Positions 7,004-15,220 of a stretch of DNA of 42,033 nucleotides are shown here, in pieces (the stretch's first letter is position 1; each line of letters starts with the position of its first letter). Below the pieces are notes generated by a model. That model saw only the letters and a program-made list of their open reading frames with translations. It was not told the origin of the DNA and did no database searches. Source of the DNA: Patescibacteria group bacterium (GTDB lineage: Bacteria > Patescibacteriota > Patescibacteriia > Veblenbacterales > UBA10138). Made by a program: the position numbers and the translations under genes. The stretch is taken from assembly GCA_018817715.1 (NCBI GenBank), contig JAHITT010000004.1:83751-125783 (forward strand). Reading direction: 5' to 3'.

Positions 7004-8470
7004 ATGTCCAATAACAATGTAATCCTTAGATTTGACGAAGTAAGCTTTGCTTATAACGAAACCAAAATCGTTTTAAATGAGGCCAGTTTTACCGTGCGTA
7101 ATGGCTCCAGAGTCGCCCTAATGGGCCAAAACGGTGCGGGTAAAACCTCTTTATTTAACCTTATTTTAAAACAGGCCCAACCTACTAGCGGTGGAATTTT
7201 TTTAACACCTAAAGATATTTCCGTGGGTATAGCCAAACAAGTAATCGCCCCCGAACTTTTAGATTTAACCGTACGAGAATATTACGCCACCACTTTTGTA
7301 GACGTACCTTATAACCTTAACAAGCATATTGCTAAGGTTTTGGACGCCGTACAACTTAAAACTGATTTAGAAAAAAAATTACGCCACCATTCTGGTGGCC
7401 AACAAGCCAGATTATTATTAGCCTATTCCCTACTGCAAGATCCAGATATTTTGCTGTTGGATGAGCCAACGAATAATTTAGATCAGGCGGGCATTGATCA
7501 TCTGACAGGTTTTTTAATGACTTACCAAAAAACTGTTATAGTAATTTCGCATGATGCCGACTTTTTAAACTCCTTTACCGATAATGTACTTTATTTGGAT
7601 GTTAACACCCATAAAGTAGAACAATACGCCGGTACTTACCTAGATGTAGTGCAAGAAATTGGCCTACGTTTAGAACGTGAACGCCGGCAAAATGCCCGGG
7701 CCGAAGCGGAAATAAAAAAACAAGTCGCCCAAGCTGAAGTTTTTGCCCACAAAGGTGGCAAACTAAGATTAGTGGCTAAAAAAATGCGTCTGGCCGCGGC
7801 CGAAGCCAAAGAAAACATGGTGGAAGTACGTCAAGAAGATAAAACCATCCGGCCTTTTATAATACCAGTACAAAGTTTTCCTTCGGATTTTAATGGTAAA
7901 ATTCTCGAACTTAACCAGATTAGCCTAATTAAAGCTGGAGAAACCGAACACCACGAAACTAATTTAGTTTTAAGACGTGATTCTCACCTATTAATCGCCG
8001 GCCCCAATGGTATTGGCAAAACTTCTTTTTTACAAAAACTAGCCTTAGGTACGGCACCGGGTACCACCCTAAATAAAGACACTCGTTTAGGTTATTATCG
8101 TCAAGATTTTTCTACTCTTGATTTTGAACAAACTGCCTACGACAGCTTGCTAACAGCTATGGCCAAACCAGATGAACATACCTTACGTTCTACCGCCGCC
8201 GGTTTTTTATTAGATGGCAAAATATTAAATAATCAAATTAAAAATTTATCCGAAGGTCAAAAAGGTTTATTATCCTTAGCCAGATTAGTTTTAATTAGGC
8301 CGGGCTTATTACTTTTGGACGAACCAACCAATCACATAAATTTTAGACATTTACCAATTATTGCCCAAGCTTTGGATAAATACCAAGGGGCTCTTATTTT
8401 AGTAAGCCATATTCCGGAATTTGTTAGCCAAATCCGTATAGATGAAACTTTAGACTTGGGTAGTTTGTAG
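7004..8470 (+). CDS. ABC-F family ATPase (two ABC domains, ribosome-associated)
   Basis: A 488-residue protein with two ABC ATPase domains and no membrane segments, the plan of ABC-F proteins that act on the ribosome (translation factors or antibiotic protection). Domain 1 has Walker A GQNGAGKTS, signature HSGGQQARLLLA and Walker B LLLDEPTNN. A charged linker of about 80 residues follows (RRQNARAEAEIKKQ...). Domain 2 has GPNGIGKTS, LSEGQKGLLSLA and LLLLDEPTNH. A GTG at 6995 would add three residues, but it directly abuts the TAAACT -10, so the ATG at 7004 is more likely. It cannot be decided from sequence whether it protects against a drug or is a housekeeping EttA-like factor. Confidence 0.88.
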   Translation: MSNNNVILRFDEVSFAYNETKIVLNEASFTVRNGSRVALMGQNGAGKTSLFNLILKQAQPTSGGIFLTPKDISVGIAKQVIAPELLDLTVREYYATTFVDVPYNLNKHIAKVLDAVQLKTDLEKKLRHHSGGQQARLLLAYSLLQDPDILLLDEPTNNLDQAGIDHLTGFLMTYQKTVIVISHDADFLNSFTDNVLYLDVNTHKVEQYAGTYLDVVQEIGLRLERERRQNARAEAEIKKQVAQAEVFAHKGGKLRLVAKKMRLAAAEAKENMVEVRQEDKTIRPFIIPVQSFPSDFNGKILELNQISLIKAGETEHHETNLVLRRDSHLLIAGPNGIGKTSFLQKLALGTAPGTTLNKDTRLGYYRQDFSTLDFEQTAYDSLLTAMAKPDEHTLRSTAAGFLLDGKILNNQIKNLSEGQKGLLSLARLVLIRPGLLLLDEPTNHINFRHLPIIAQALDKYQGALILVSHIPEFVSQIRIDETLDLGSL

Positions 8471-8476
8471 TTAACT

Positions 8477-9712
8477 TTAGGCACTGCTGGCTGTACCAGC
8501 CAGCCGCCCAGTAGCCCAAGAAGCCTGTAAGTTAAAGCCGCCGGTAAACCCGTCCACATCCAAAATTTCCCCAGCAAAATACAGCCCCGGACATAAACGT
8601 GATTCCATAGTGCTGGGATTAACTTCTTTAAGGTTAACTCCGCCGGCTGTTACAAATTCGTCCCCAGCGCCCCGCCGAATTACTTTAAGTGGTAAACCTT
8701 TTAACCAAGTGGCTACTACAACTAATTCTTTTTTGCTTATTTCCCCAGCATGTTTGTTAGGTGGCCAATTAAATTGACTGGCCATAACCTCAATTAAAGA
8801 TTTTGACACCAACAAACTTAAAATATTATAAAAATTCTTTTTCGCGCCAGCTAAATTAGCGGTTTTAATTTTGCTTATTAACTCTTCTCTTGTTTGTTCG
8901 GGAAAAAAATCAATTTTAATATTAAGCGGCGCTTGCGCATTATAATTTTCCCAAGCAGTCAAAGAGGACAAGGCAAAAACTGCCGGCCCGCTAAGACCTT
9001 GATGGGTAAATAAAAATGGTCCGGTAAAACTTAAAACCTTTTTTGTCTGGACTGTTAGTTTAACTGATTTAAAAGATAAACCAGCCAAAGTAGCTGGCCA
9101 AGTTTCCTGGGTCTGAAAAGCGTTTAAACTGGGGGCTAATTGACTAATGGTATGCCCCAAAGCTAAAGCAAAAGCATAACCATCACCAGTCGAACCAGTT
9201 TGGCGATAAGCCTGCCCACCAGTAGTAATAATTAATTTATCAGCCAACAAGGGTTCAATTTGACCTTTAAGATAAACAGCAAATCGTTTATCTTGTTTAA
9301 CTACTTTAATCACACTAGCTTTAAGCAGTACTGTAGCCTGACGTTGTGTAAATAATTGTTCAAAAACTTTTACTATATCTTGGCCGTTATCGGATACGGG
9401 GAAAACTCTTAAATCTGCTTCTGTTTTTAAAGGCACACCCCGCTTAATAAACCAATCCTTAGTAGCCTGAGGCGGCCACTGATGCATAGCTGACAATAAA
9501 AACTTGCCACCCCGAGGATATTTAGTCAGCAAACTTTTTACATCTTCCAAACCGGTAGTCACATTACAACGACCGCCACCGGAAATAATAACTTTTTTAC
9601 CCAAACTATCATTGCGCTCCACTAAAGTTACTTGAACGTCGGAGTTTTGTTCTAATATCGTGGCCATGGCCATTAAGCCGGCGGCGCCACCACCAATAAT
9701 AACTATTTTCAT
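8477..9712 (-). CDS. HI0933-type FAD/NAD(P)-dependent oxidoreductase
   Basis: A 411-residue flavoprotein of the HI0933/BaiN-like family. The N-terminal FAD-binding motif is GGGAAGLMAMATILEQ, then VIISGGGRCNVT. LIITTGGQAYRQTGSTGDGYAFA lies in the middle, and FTGGFNLQASWATGRLAG at the C-terminus completes the FAD site. Family members are cytoplasmic and their physiological substrate is often unknown. An ATG 18 bases further upstream gives MVQVLH before the dinucleotide-binding strand; I chose the ATG at 9712 because MKIVIIGGGAAG starts in the usual way. It converges on the ABC-F gene, with only 6 bases between the two stops and no hairpin seen. Confidence 0.87.
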   Translation of the reverse strand: MKIVIIGGGAAGLMAMATILEQNSDVQVTLVERNDSLGKKVIISGGGRCNVTTGLEDVKSLLTKYPRGGKFLLSAMHQWPPQATKDWFIKRGVPLKTEADLRVFPVSDNGQDIVKVFEQLFTQRQATVLLKASVIKVVKQDKRFAVYLKGQIEPLLADKLIITTGGQAYRQTGSTGDGYAFALALGHTISQLAPSLNAFQTQETWPATLAGLSFKSVKLTVQTKKVLSFTGPFLFTHQGLSGPAVFALSSLTAWENYNAQAPLNIKIDFFPEQTREELISKIKTANLAGAKKNFYNILSLLVSKSLIEVMASQFNWPPNKHAGEISKKELVVVATWLKGLPLKVIRRGAGDEFVTAGGVNLKEVNPSTMESRLCPGLYFAGEILDVDGFTGGFNLQASWATGRLAGTASSA

Positions 9713-9833
9713 ATGCAGTACTTGTACCATAACTAGCCGGCTATTTCTAGCTAGTTAAAAATATTCTTTAACTCCTCTAATTTCTCTAAGAGGTGTATAA
9801 TTACTTTAGACTTAATCAACTAACAATAAAAGT

Positions 9834-10019
9834 ATGAATTTATTCAAAGATTCTACTTGGCGATGGTGGGAACTAAAATTTATTGCCTGGGGCGGACTAA
9901 TGCTCGGCTTGGCCTTAGGTACTTATTTTGGCGCCTTTTTAGTTAATTGGCTGTGGTTAGTGTGGTTATTATTTGCTGTATTTTGGCTGTACGTAATAAT
10001 AGCCTGGTTTAAAAAATAA
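9834..10019 (+). CDS. Small Trp-rich two-helix membrane protein, hypothetical
   Basis: A 61-residue protein with an amphipathic start and two hydrophobic helices (about 17-34 and 37-57), ending in a basic FKK. It has seven tryptophans. A TATAAT lies at 9796-9801, about 33 bases before the ATG, without a clear Shine-Dalgarno sequence. It is transcribed alone, with a long perfect hairpin after it. Not recognised. Confidence 0.55.
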   Translation: MNLFKDSTWRWWELKFIAWGGLMLGLALGTYFGAFLVNWLWLVWLLFAVFWLYVIIAWFKK

Positions 10020-10041
10020 AAAAACTTTGATTAATTACTAT

Positions 10042-10097
10042 TAATTCTAATATTTTAAAACAGGACTCTTTAGTCCTGTTTTAAAATATTAGAATTA
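10042..10097. terminator. Long perfect bidirectional terminator between convergent genes
   Basis: A 26-base perfect stem (from TAATTCTAATATTTTAAAAC to its complement) with a 4-base loop. It serves both the small + strand gene ending at 10019 and the helicase gene, whose stop codon at 10099 is one base away. Confidence 0.8.
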
Positions 10098-10098
10098 G

Positions 10099-11340
10099 TT
10101 ATCTATATTGACGACGGGCTGGATACTGTTTGCCCCCGCCATAACCCCGCCGAGACTTAGCTGATCCAGACGACCTAGTTGACCTAGGAGTAACGGATGT
10201 TTTATCTAAAGTTGGCAAAACTGGCAATTTAGAAGGCGACAACATAATACGTACCAGTTTTTCTATTTCCCGTACCTCTTTACGTTGATCCGGGGTAGCA
10301 AAAGAAATTGCTAAACCACTTTGACCAGCCCGGCCAGTTCGGCCGATTCGATGCACATAATCGCCAGGGTTGTCTGGCAAATCATAATTAATAACCAATT
10401 CAATTCCTGTAACATCAATACCGCGAGCAGCAATATCGGTAGCTACCAAAACACGGTAACGTCCGGATTTAAAACCATCCAAAGCTTCCCGCCTTTGGTT
10501 TAAAGAACGGTTGGAATGTATTTCGGCGGCCTGATGACCCATAGCTTGCACCGCTCGAGTAACTTTTTTAGCATTAAATTTAGTACGACAAAACACTAAA
10601 GTCGAACCACGATAATCAGCCAGTAATTTTTTAAGCAATAAACTTTTAGATTCTCGCGCGACCACAAATAATTCTTGAGTAACTTTATCAGCCGCTGTGC
10701 CAGGCCGATCTATTTCCACTCGTACGGGTAACTTCATATAAGTAGCAGCAATCCGCACAATACCTTCGGGCATAGTGGCCGAAAATAACATAGTTTGACG
10801 ATTGGTGGGAACAGCTTTTAAAATACGGTTTATTTGAGGCAAAAAACCCATATCCAGCATACGGTCGGCCTCGTCTAAAACCAAAATACTTACCTGATTA
10901 AGTTGAATAGTTTTTTGTTCCAAATGATCTATTAATCGACCAGGTGTGGCAATAATAATATGCGGGCGCTTAGACAGGGCTGTTAATTGCTTTCTAATAT
11001 CCTGCCCGCCAATCAAGACAACTGTACGTAAACCAAAAGACCCACCAATTTTACGAAAAACCTCATCTACCTGTAAGGCCAATTCCCGAGTTGGTAAAAT
11101 AACCAAAGCTTGGTTTTTTGAACCAGCTAAACGTTGTATAGCTGGCAAAGCAAAAGCCAAGGTTTTGCCTGTACCTGTTTGCGCTACGCCGATTAAATCT
11201 TTACCTTCAATAGCTGGCAAAATAGCCGCCTGTTGAATAGGTGTCGGAGTAACAAGTTTAAGTCGATCCAAAGTTTCTAACAGCCGTGGCGCAAGGCCTA
11301 AACCAAAAAAACCTTGGATAATATTTTTAGCTTCTGTCAT
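10099..11340 (-). CDS. rhlE: DEAD-box ATP-dependent RNA helicase (RhlE-like)
   Basis: A 413-residue DEAD-box RNA helicase for RNA remodelling (ribosome assembly, mRNA turnover). All core motifs are present in order: Q motif with TPTPIQ, AQTGTGKT, PTRELALQ, DEAD in VLDEADRMLDMGF, SAT, ATDIAARGID, and HRIGRTGRAG. A short basic Gly/Arg/Ser tail follows (SAKSRRGYGGGKQYPARR), a form usual in RhlE-type proteins. The start at 11340 is chosen because a TTGACA-N17-GATAAT promoter overlaps the upstream ATG at 11352 and places the transcript start about 3 bases before the ATG at 11340. RNase J is also in the window but far away. Confidence 0.9.
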   Translation of the reverse strand: MTEAKNIIQGFFGLGLAPRLLETLDRLKLVTPTPIQQAAILPAIEGKDLIGVAQTGTGKTLAFALPAIQRLAGSKNQALVILPTRELALQVDEVFRKIGGSFGLRTVVLIGGQDIRKQLTALSKRPHIIIATPGRLIDHLEQKTIQLNQVSILVLDEADRMLDMGFLPQINRILKAVPTNRQTMLFSATMPEGIVRIAATYMKLPVRVEIDRPGTAADKVTQELFVVARESKSLLLKKLLADYRGSTLVFCRTKFNAKKVTRAVQAMGHQAAEIHSNRSLNQRREALDGFKSGRYRVLVATDIAARGIDVTGIELVINYDLPDNPGDYVHRIGRTGRAGQSGLAISFATPDQRKEVREIEKLVRIMLSPSKLPVLPTLDKTSVTPRSTRSSGSAKSRRGYGGGKQYPARRQYR

Positions 11341-11350
11341 AGAACAAGGC

Positions 11351-11379
11351 ATTATCGCATTAAATCAGCCAACTGTCAA
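11351..11379 (-). promoter_or_regulatory. Promoter of the RhlE-like helicase gene
   Basis: On the minus strand TTGACA (11379-11374), a 17-base spacer, GATAAT (11356-11351), then 10 bases to the ATG at 11340. Gives a leaderless or nearly leaderless mRNA. Confidence 0.7.
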
Positions 11380-11468
11380 AGACTACATAAAAAATTAATT
11401 ACTTTATTTGGTTATACTTTTATTAATTAATTTGCTATTTTGTTGATAAATAAAAAATAGACATCTTC

Positions 11469-12305
11469 TTAACGATCACTTTTCTGTATATAAAAATTCT
11501 TACTAAACATTTTAGCTAATTTATCAGCCCTCAACTTATTACGGGAAACAACTAAACGGCTGCGGCCCCGGCTATTTATCAATGAATTTAACTTATTTAT
11601 AGCTGTTTGATCAACTACTTTGGTATTATGATACAAATTTTCAATATCTCTAGCTATCCTGGGATTTATCCAAACTTCAATTATAAACTCTCCCACCAAA
11701 TTAAGATAATAATTCAAGCGAGGAAAAGGAACTTTATCGCTCATGTGATATTGACTATTATCGTTTCTGAATTCTTTTGTAATATATTGATCCAATGGAG
11801 TTCTACCATGAACAGTTAAAAAATACTTAGCTCCTCGTTCAACCATAAAATCACGTAAAGCCTTTTCACTATCACTACGTACCACAAAAAACCAACAATG
11901 TGGATTGTACAAAAATATTGGACCCTTTAAGTCTTGCCGCTCTATTAACATATAAAGAAGATGGCCCCAAAAAGCATCTGTTACAGCCGGATTGCTAAAA
12001 TAATATTCTATTTTTTCTTTCTGGTCTAAAGAAGTGGCGTCCCCAAAATCAACCTGCTTTATATAATTACTACGAGCTGTAGAAAAATAGATAGACATTT
12101 CATTCAACCATTTCAAATTTAAAGAAGTTTGTTTGTGGTGTATCACCACTTCTTCCTGTTTCTTAAGTTTGCGTAAAGAAGCATAAACCCCCTGTTTGGT
12201 GGTACCAGGGCGCTCTTTTTTAATTTGTTCAATCAATTCCACCACATTTTTAGGACCGTATTTAAGTATATCTAATATATATTCGGCCAACTTTTTATTC
12301 CGCAT
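11469..12305 (-). CDS. Winged-helix DNA-binding protein, probable transcription regulator
   Basis: A protein of about 278 residues. The first 70 residues form a winged-helix domain (AEYILDILKYGPKNVVELIEQI, then TKQGVYASLRKLKKQEEVV). The remaining 200 residues are an uncharacterised domain with segments such as LYNPHCWFFVVRSDSEKAL and VHGRTPLDQYITKEF, perhaps sensing a ligand. Two ATGs are adjacent; the second (12305) lies 6 bases from a TATAAG -10 (12312-12317), the spacing seen in other leaderless genes here. It is divergent from the SpeD-like gene, and the shared region holds a palindrome (12336-12362) covering both promoters, so it may regulate itself and that gene. The ligand is unknown. 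Confidence 0.65.
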   Translation of the reverse strand: MRNKKLAEYILDILKYGPKNVVELIEQIKKERPGTTKQGVYASLRKLKKQEEVVIHHKQTSLNLKWLNEMSIYFSTARSNYIKQVDFGDATSLDQKEKIEYYFSNPAVTDAFWGHLLYMLIERQDLKGPIFLYNPHCWFFVVRSDSEKALRDFMVERGAKYFLTVHGRTPLDQYITKEFRNDNSQYHMSDKVPFPRLNYYLNLVGEFIIEVWINPRIARDIENLYHNTKVVDQTAINKLNSLINSRGRSRLVVSRNKLRADKLAKMFSKNFYIQKSDR

Positions 12306-12335
12306 CATATGCTTATAACTTAATACAATTTAATA

Positions 12336-12367
12336 AAAAAGTAAATAACTTGTTTACTTTTTATAAT
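12336..12367. promoter_or_regulatory. Palindrome (candidate operator) and TATAAT in the divergent regulator / SpeD-like promoter region
   Basis: AAAAAGTAAA (12336-12345) and TTTACTTTTT (12353-12362) are perfect inverted arms with a 7-base centre. The right arm touches TATAAT (12362-12367), reading toward the SpeD-like gene. The left arm lies at the -35 place of the divergent regulator gene. One bound dimer could therefore affect both genes. That the neighbouring regulator binds here is inference. Confidence 0.45.
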
Positions 12368-12441
12368 AAAACCCTTCTTTTATGGACAGCTCTAACATAT
12401 CTGCTAACTTAGCTAGTTAAAACAAAAAAACACTAACCAAC

Positions 12442-12450
12442 AAAGGAGGT
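12442..12450 (+). promoter_or_regulatory. Strong Shine-Dalgarno sequence of the SpeD-like gene
   Basis: AAAGGAGGT ends 4 bases before the ATG at 12455. This is an almost perfect anti-SD match, in a genome region where most housekeeping genes have no Shine-Dalgarno sequence. It fixes the start codon. Confidence 0.8.
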
Positions 12451-12454
12451 TCAA

Positions 12455-12805
12455 ATGGCACCATTTAAAAACTTGGCGCCTAGTATTCTACGGCAACGTT
12501 TAATAATTGAAGCACTTACAGAAAATTTAGTAACTCCGGAACAAATGGTGGACTACTTTAAAAAACTGGCTGAAGTTGTAAATATGGAAATAATCAACGG
12601 ACCACAAGCTTATTCCGCTCACGAATTAGGCTTTGGTGGTTGGGTACACTGGCGTACCTCAGGAGCAACCATCTATAGTTATCCTTGCTCTCCCCCTCTG
12701 GTAACAGTGGATTGCTACACTTGTAAGCCGTTTGATGTTGCCGAGGCTGTAAAATTTACAGCTAAATATTTCCAAACCTTAAAAATTGTTTGGCAGGAAA
12801 TATAA
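12455..12805 (+). CDS. SpeD-like (AdoMet decarboxylase fold) protein with altered active site; possible pyruvoyl-dependent amino-acid decarboxylase
   Basis: A 116-residue protein close to the size of class 1b SpeD proteins. Its core GFGGWVHWRTSGATIYSYP then VTVDCYTC lines up with the SpeD core (GVSG..., ESH..IH.WPE, then VD.(Y/F)TCG). Ser69 falls at the self-cleaving serine that becomes the pyruvoyl group, and Cys90 at the catalytic cysteine. However the ESH motif is T-S-G, and the processing histidine is Tyr74. Published work has shown SpeD homologues with changed active sites that decarboxylate ornithine or arginine instead of AdoMet, so such a role is plausible. A non-cleaving regulatory paralogue is the alternative. 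It converges on a DHS-like gene, which supports a polyamine role. Confidence 0.6.
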   Translation: MAPFKNLAPSILRQRLIIEALTENLVTPEQMVDYFKKLAEVVNMEIINGPQAYSAHELGFGGWVHWRTSGATIYSYPCSPPLVTVDCYTCKPFDVAEAVKFTAKYFQTLKIVWQEI

Positions 12806-12809
12806 ACCT

Positions 12810-12836
12810 AAAAGGCGAATGATTAATTCGCCTTTT
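12810..12836. terminator. Bidirectional terminator between the SpeD-like and DHS-like genes
   Basis: A perfect 11-base stem (AAAAGGCGAAT / ATTCGCCTTTT) with a 5-base loop. It lies between the two convergent stop codons, with A/T runs on both sides. Confidence 0.8.
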
Positions 12837-12850
12837 TATTTAAAATTAAT

Positions 12851-13885
12851 TTATTTCTTATCTAAAAAATCAGCCCAGCGCTTAACTTCCCTGTCTTTCC
12901 AAACGCCACTCTGATAAGCGTAAGCCGCTATTAACGGCAGGGTTAAAGTAGCTTCAGCATAAACCATTTGCTCGTAATTGGTTTCTACTTTGCCCCAAGA
13001 ACTGGCTTCTTTAAGGGTAGAGCTGGAACAAGCGCCATCCCTAACATCGGCCACAGTTAATTGAATAGCGTACTGATGCATAGGAACTTCCTTACCCAAT
13101 ACTTCAGCCGCTACCACCGTGTCTTGGGCAAAATTCTTAGGCACACCGCCGCCAATCATCAATAAACCACTGGTCGGAGCGGCCATTTTAATTTTGGTTA
13201 ACTCCAAAAAATCTTTTACCGAATCAATTGATAAATGTTTTTCCGGATTATGGTATTGATGATAAACCAAACCAAAACCGGCTGAAGAATCGGAAAAAGC
13301 CGGACAAAAAATTGGCACACCTTTTTCGTAAGCTACTTGGACTAAAGAATCCTGCTTTTTAGCGCCACCCTCTTTTAAGAACTGGCCCATGACCTTAATA
13401 AACTCCCGCGAAGAATAAGGCTTGGCTTCCAAAGAATCAGCAATTTTACCAATAATAGCATCACAATCTTTTAGTTCTTCTTCATTAATAAAAGTATCGT
13501 AAATACGGTCAATAGAAAGATCTCTAAGTTCGTTATCGTCTATAAAAGGTGTACCTTTATAATGCTTATAACCTAAAGCTTCAAAAAAATCCATGTCGAC
13601 AATGGAAGCACCGGTGGCTACAATAGCATCCACCATATTATTTTTTATTAAATCAACATACACCTGCATACAACCGCCAGCACTGGTGGAACCAGCCAAA
13701 GTTAAAATAACCGTGCAATCTTTTTTGGCTAGCATCATTTTGTAAATGTCAGCCGCCCGCGCTAAATCACGCGACGAAAAAGACATTTTGGACATAGCTG
13801 GCACTAAATACGAAGCATCAATCTTAGTAAAATCAATATGCTCAATCGTCTCTTTTAATAAATCCGCTTTACTTAATTTAGACAT
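12851..13885 (-). CDS. Deoxyhypusine synthase family protein (probable homospermidine-synthase-like enzyme)
   Basis: A 344-residue member of the deoxyhypusine synthase family, NAD-dependent enzymes that transfer an aminobutyl group through a lysine imine. Visible marks are the NAD-binding LAGSTSAGG (about 63-71), FCPAFSDSSAGFG (193-205), LLMIGGGVPKNF (241-252) and the catalytic block SSWGKVETNYEQ with Lys299 aligned to the essential lysine. Bacteria lack eIF5A, so the substrate is probably a small amine; bacterial homologues are known as homospermidine synthases (putrescine as donor and acceptor). It follows rpoD by 31 bases on the same strand without a hairpin, so it may be co-transcribed with dnaG-rpoD. 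It converges on the SpeD-like gene. The family call is firm, the substrate inferred. Confidence 0.85.
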   Translation of the reverse strand: MSKLSKADLLKETIEHIDFTKIDASYLVPAMSKMSFSSRDLARAADIYKMMLAKKDCTVILTLAGSTSAGGCMQVYVDLIKNNMVDAIVATGASIVDMDFFEALGYKHYKGTPFIDDNELRDLSIDRIYDTFINEEELKDCDAIIGKIADSLEAKPYSSREFIKVMGQFLKEGGAKKQDSLVQVAYEKGVPIFCPAFSDSSAGFGLVYHQYHNPEKHLSIDSVKDFLELTKIKMAAPTSGLLMIGGGVPKNFAQDTVVAAEVLGKEVPMHQYAIQLTVADVRDGACSSSTLKEASSWGKVETNYEQMVYAEATLTLPLIAAYAYQSGVWKDREVKRWADFLDKK

Positions 13886-13916
13886 AATTAATAATTATTA
13901 ATTTCTAATTTTAAAT

Positions 13917-15215
13917 TTAATAATCTCTTAACTTTCTCATATCTACATGCAACTGAATACGTTCCAAAGCCTTGGCTTCTATTTGACGAATACGCTCTCT
14001 AGTCACACCAAACTCCTGGCCAACCTCTTCTAAAGTATGAGAAACACCATCTTGCAAACCAAAACGCATTTCCAATATTTTTTGTTCACGTGGTGTAAGC
14101 TCGCCCACTATTTCTTTAACATGATCACGCAAAAGTTGCAAAGCCGCCACTCTATCCGGACTAACAGTTTTTATATCTTCAATAAAATCACCCAAAGTAG
14201 AATCTTCATCATCTTCGCCGACCGAAGTTTCCAAACTAATGGTTTCCTGAGAAATTTTAATAATATGCAAAATCTTTTCCAAAGGCTCGCCCATTTCAGC
14301 AGCAATTTCTTCGGGCAAAGGTTCCCGGCCTAAATCTTGAATTAACTGGCGCTCCACTTGCTGAAAACGATTAATAGTTTCGACCATATGAACCGGTATA
14401 CGAATAGTTCGTGACTGATCAGCTAAAGCTCGGGTAATAGCTTGGCGAATCCACCAGGTGGCATAAGTAGAAAATTTATAACCCTTGCGATAATCAAATT
14501 TTTCTACAGCCCGGAACATACCAATATTACCTTCCTGAATTAAATCTAACAGTGACAAAGACTTACCAGTAAATTTTTTGGCAATCGATACAACCAACCG
14601 CAAATTAGCTTCTATTAATCTTTTTTTAGCCTCTTGTTCGCCTCGTTCCTTGCGCTTGGCTAACACCACTTCTTCTTCCGAAGTTAACAAAGGCACCTTA
14701 CCAATTTCCCTTAAATACATTTGGATAGAATCAGTAGAAATTTCCGAAAGGTCATAAGGTTTTTTTTCATTAATCAAACCGGCTTTTTTAAAAATTTCTT
14801 CTCGTTTTTCACCCATATCCAAAATGCCACCATCGGTTTCCAAAACCTGAATGCCCTGCTTATCCAAATCATCCAAAAAATCATCATATTTCTGGGCATA
14901 TTCTTCCACCTCGGGAAAAACAGTCAAAGCCTCATCTTCGGTGATAAAACCGCGACTGCGTCCTTTGCGAATTAATTTTCCTAAATCATCCTGATTTATT
15001 TCTAAAACAACTAGCTTTTTAGCTTTAGTTGATTTCTTAACAGATTTAACAGCTAAACGTTTAACTGTTTTTTTTACGGCTTTAGCTTTGGTTGATTTTT
15101 TAACCAACTTTTTCTTAGCTGTAACCGATTTTTTTACGGCTTTAGCTTTGGTTGATTTTTTAACCGACCGACTGGTTTTTTTGCCAGCTGACTTAAGAGT
15201 AGATTTTTTTGTCAT
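13917..15215 (-). CDS. rpoD: RNA polymerase primary sigma factor
   Basis: A 432-residue sigma-70 family primary sigma factor. Region 1.2 is at [17 protein letters not shown]. Region 2 contains [19 protein letters not shown] and [16 protein letters not shown], the -10 recognition and melting part. Region 3 follows, then region 4 with the helix-turn-helix [20 protein letters not shown] for the -35. The N-terminus is unusual: about 67 residues are Lys/Ala/Thr/Val-rich and contain three copies of a KKSTKAK unit (19-29, 39-49, 60-67). The stop of dnaG lies 5 bases before the start codon, so the two are one operon. The usual rpsU partner is absent. Confidence 0.96.
   Translation of the reverse strand: MTKKSTLKSAGKKTSRSVKKSTKAKAVKKSVTAKKKLVKKSTKAKAVKKTVKRLAVKSVKKSTKAKKLVVLEINQDDLGKLIRKGRSRGFITEDEALTVFPEVEEYAQKYDDFLDDLDKQGIQVLETDGGILDMGEKREEIFKKAGLINEKKPYDLSEISTDSIQMYLREIGKVPLLTSEEEVVLAKRKERGEQEAKKRLIEANLRLVVSIAKKFTGKSLSLLDLIQEGNIGMFRAVEKFDYRKGYKFSTYATWWIRQAITRALADQSRTIRIPVHMVETINRFQQVERQLIQDLGREPLPEEIAAEMGEPLEKILHIIKISQETISLETSVGEDDEDSTLGDFIEDIKTVSPDRVAALQLLRDHVKEIVGELTPREQKILEMRFGLQDGVSHTLEEVGQEFGVTRERIRQIEAKALERIQLHVDMRKLRDY
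15015..15161 (-). repeat. Internal repeat encoding Lys-rich units of the sigma factor N-terminus
   Basis: Three in-frame copies code for KKSTKAK(AVKK). The first two (15129-15161 and 15069-15101) are identical at DNA level over about 35 bases, which points to recent duplication by slippage or recombination. The third (15015-15038) is shorter and diverged. Confidence 0.8.
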
Positions 15216-15220
15216 ATTAA

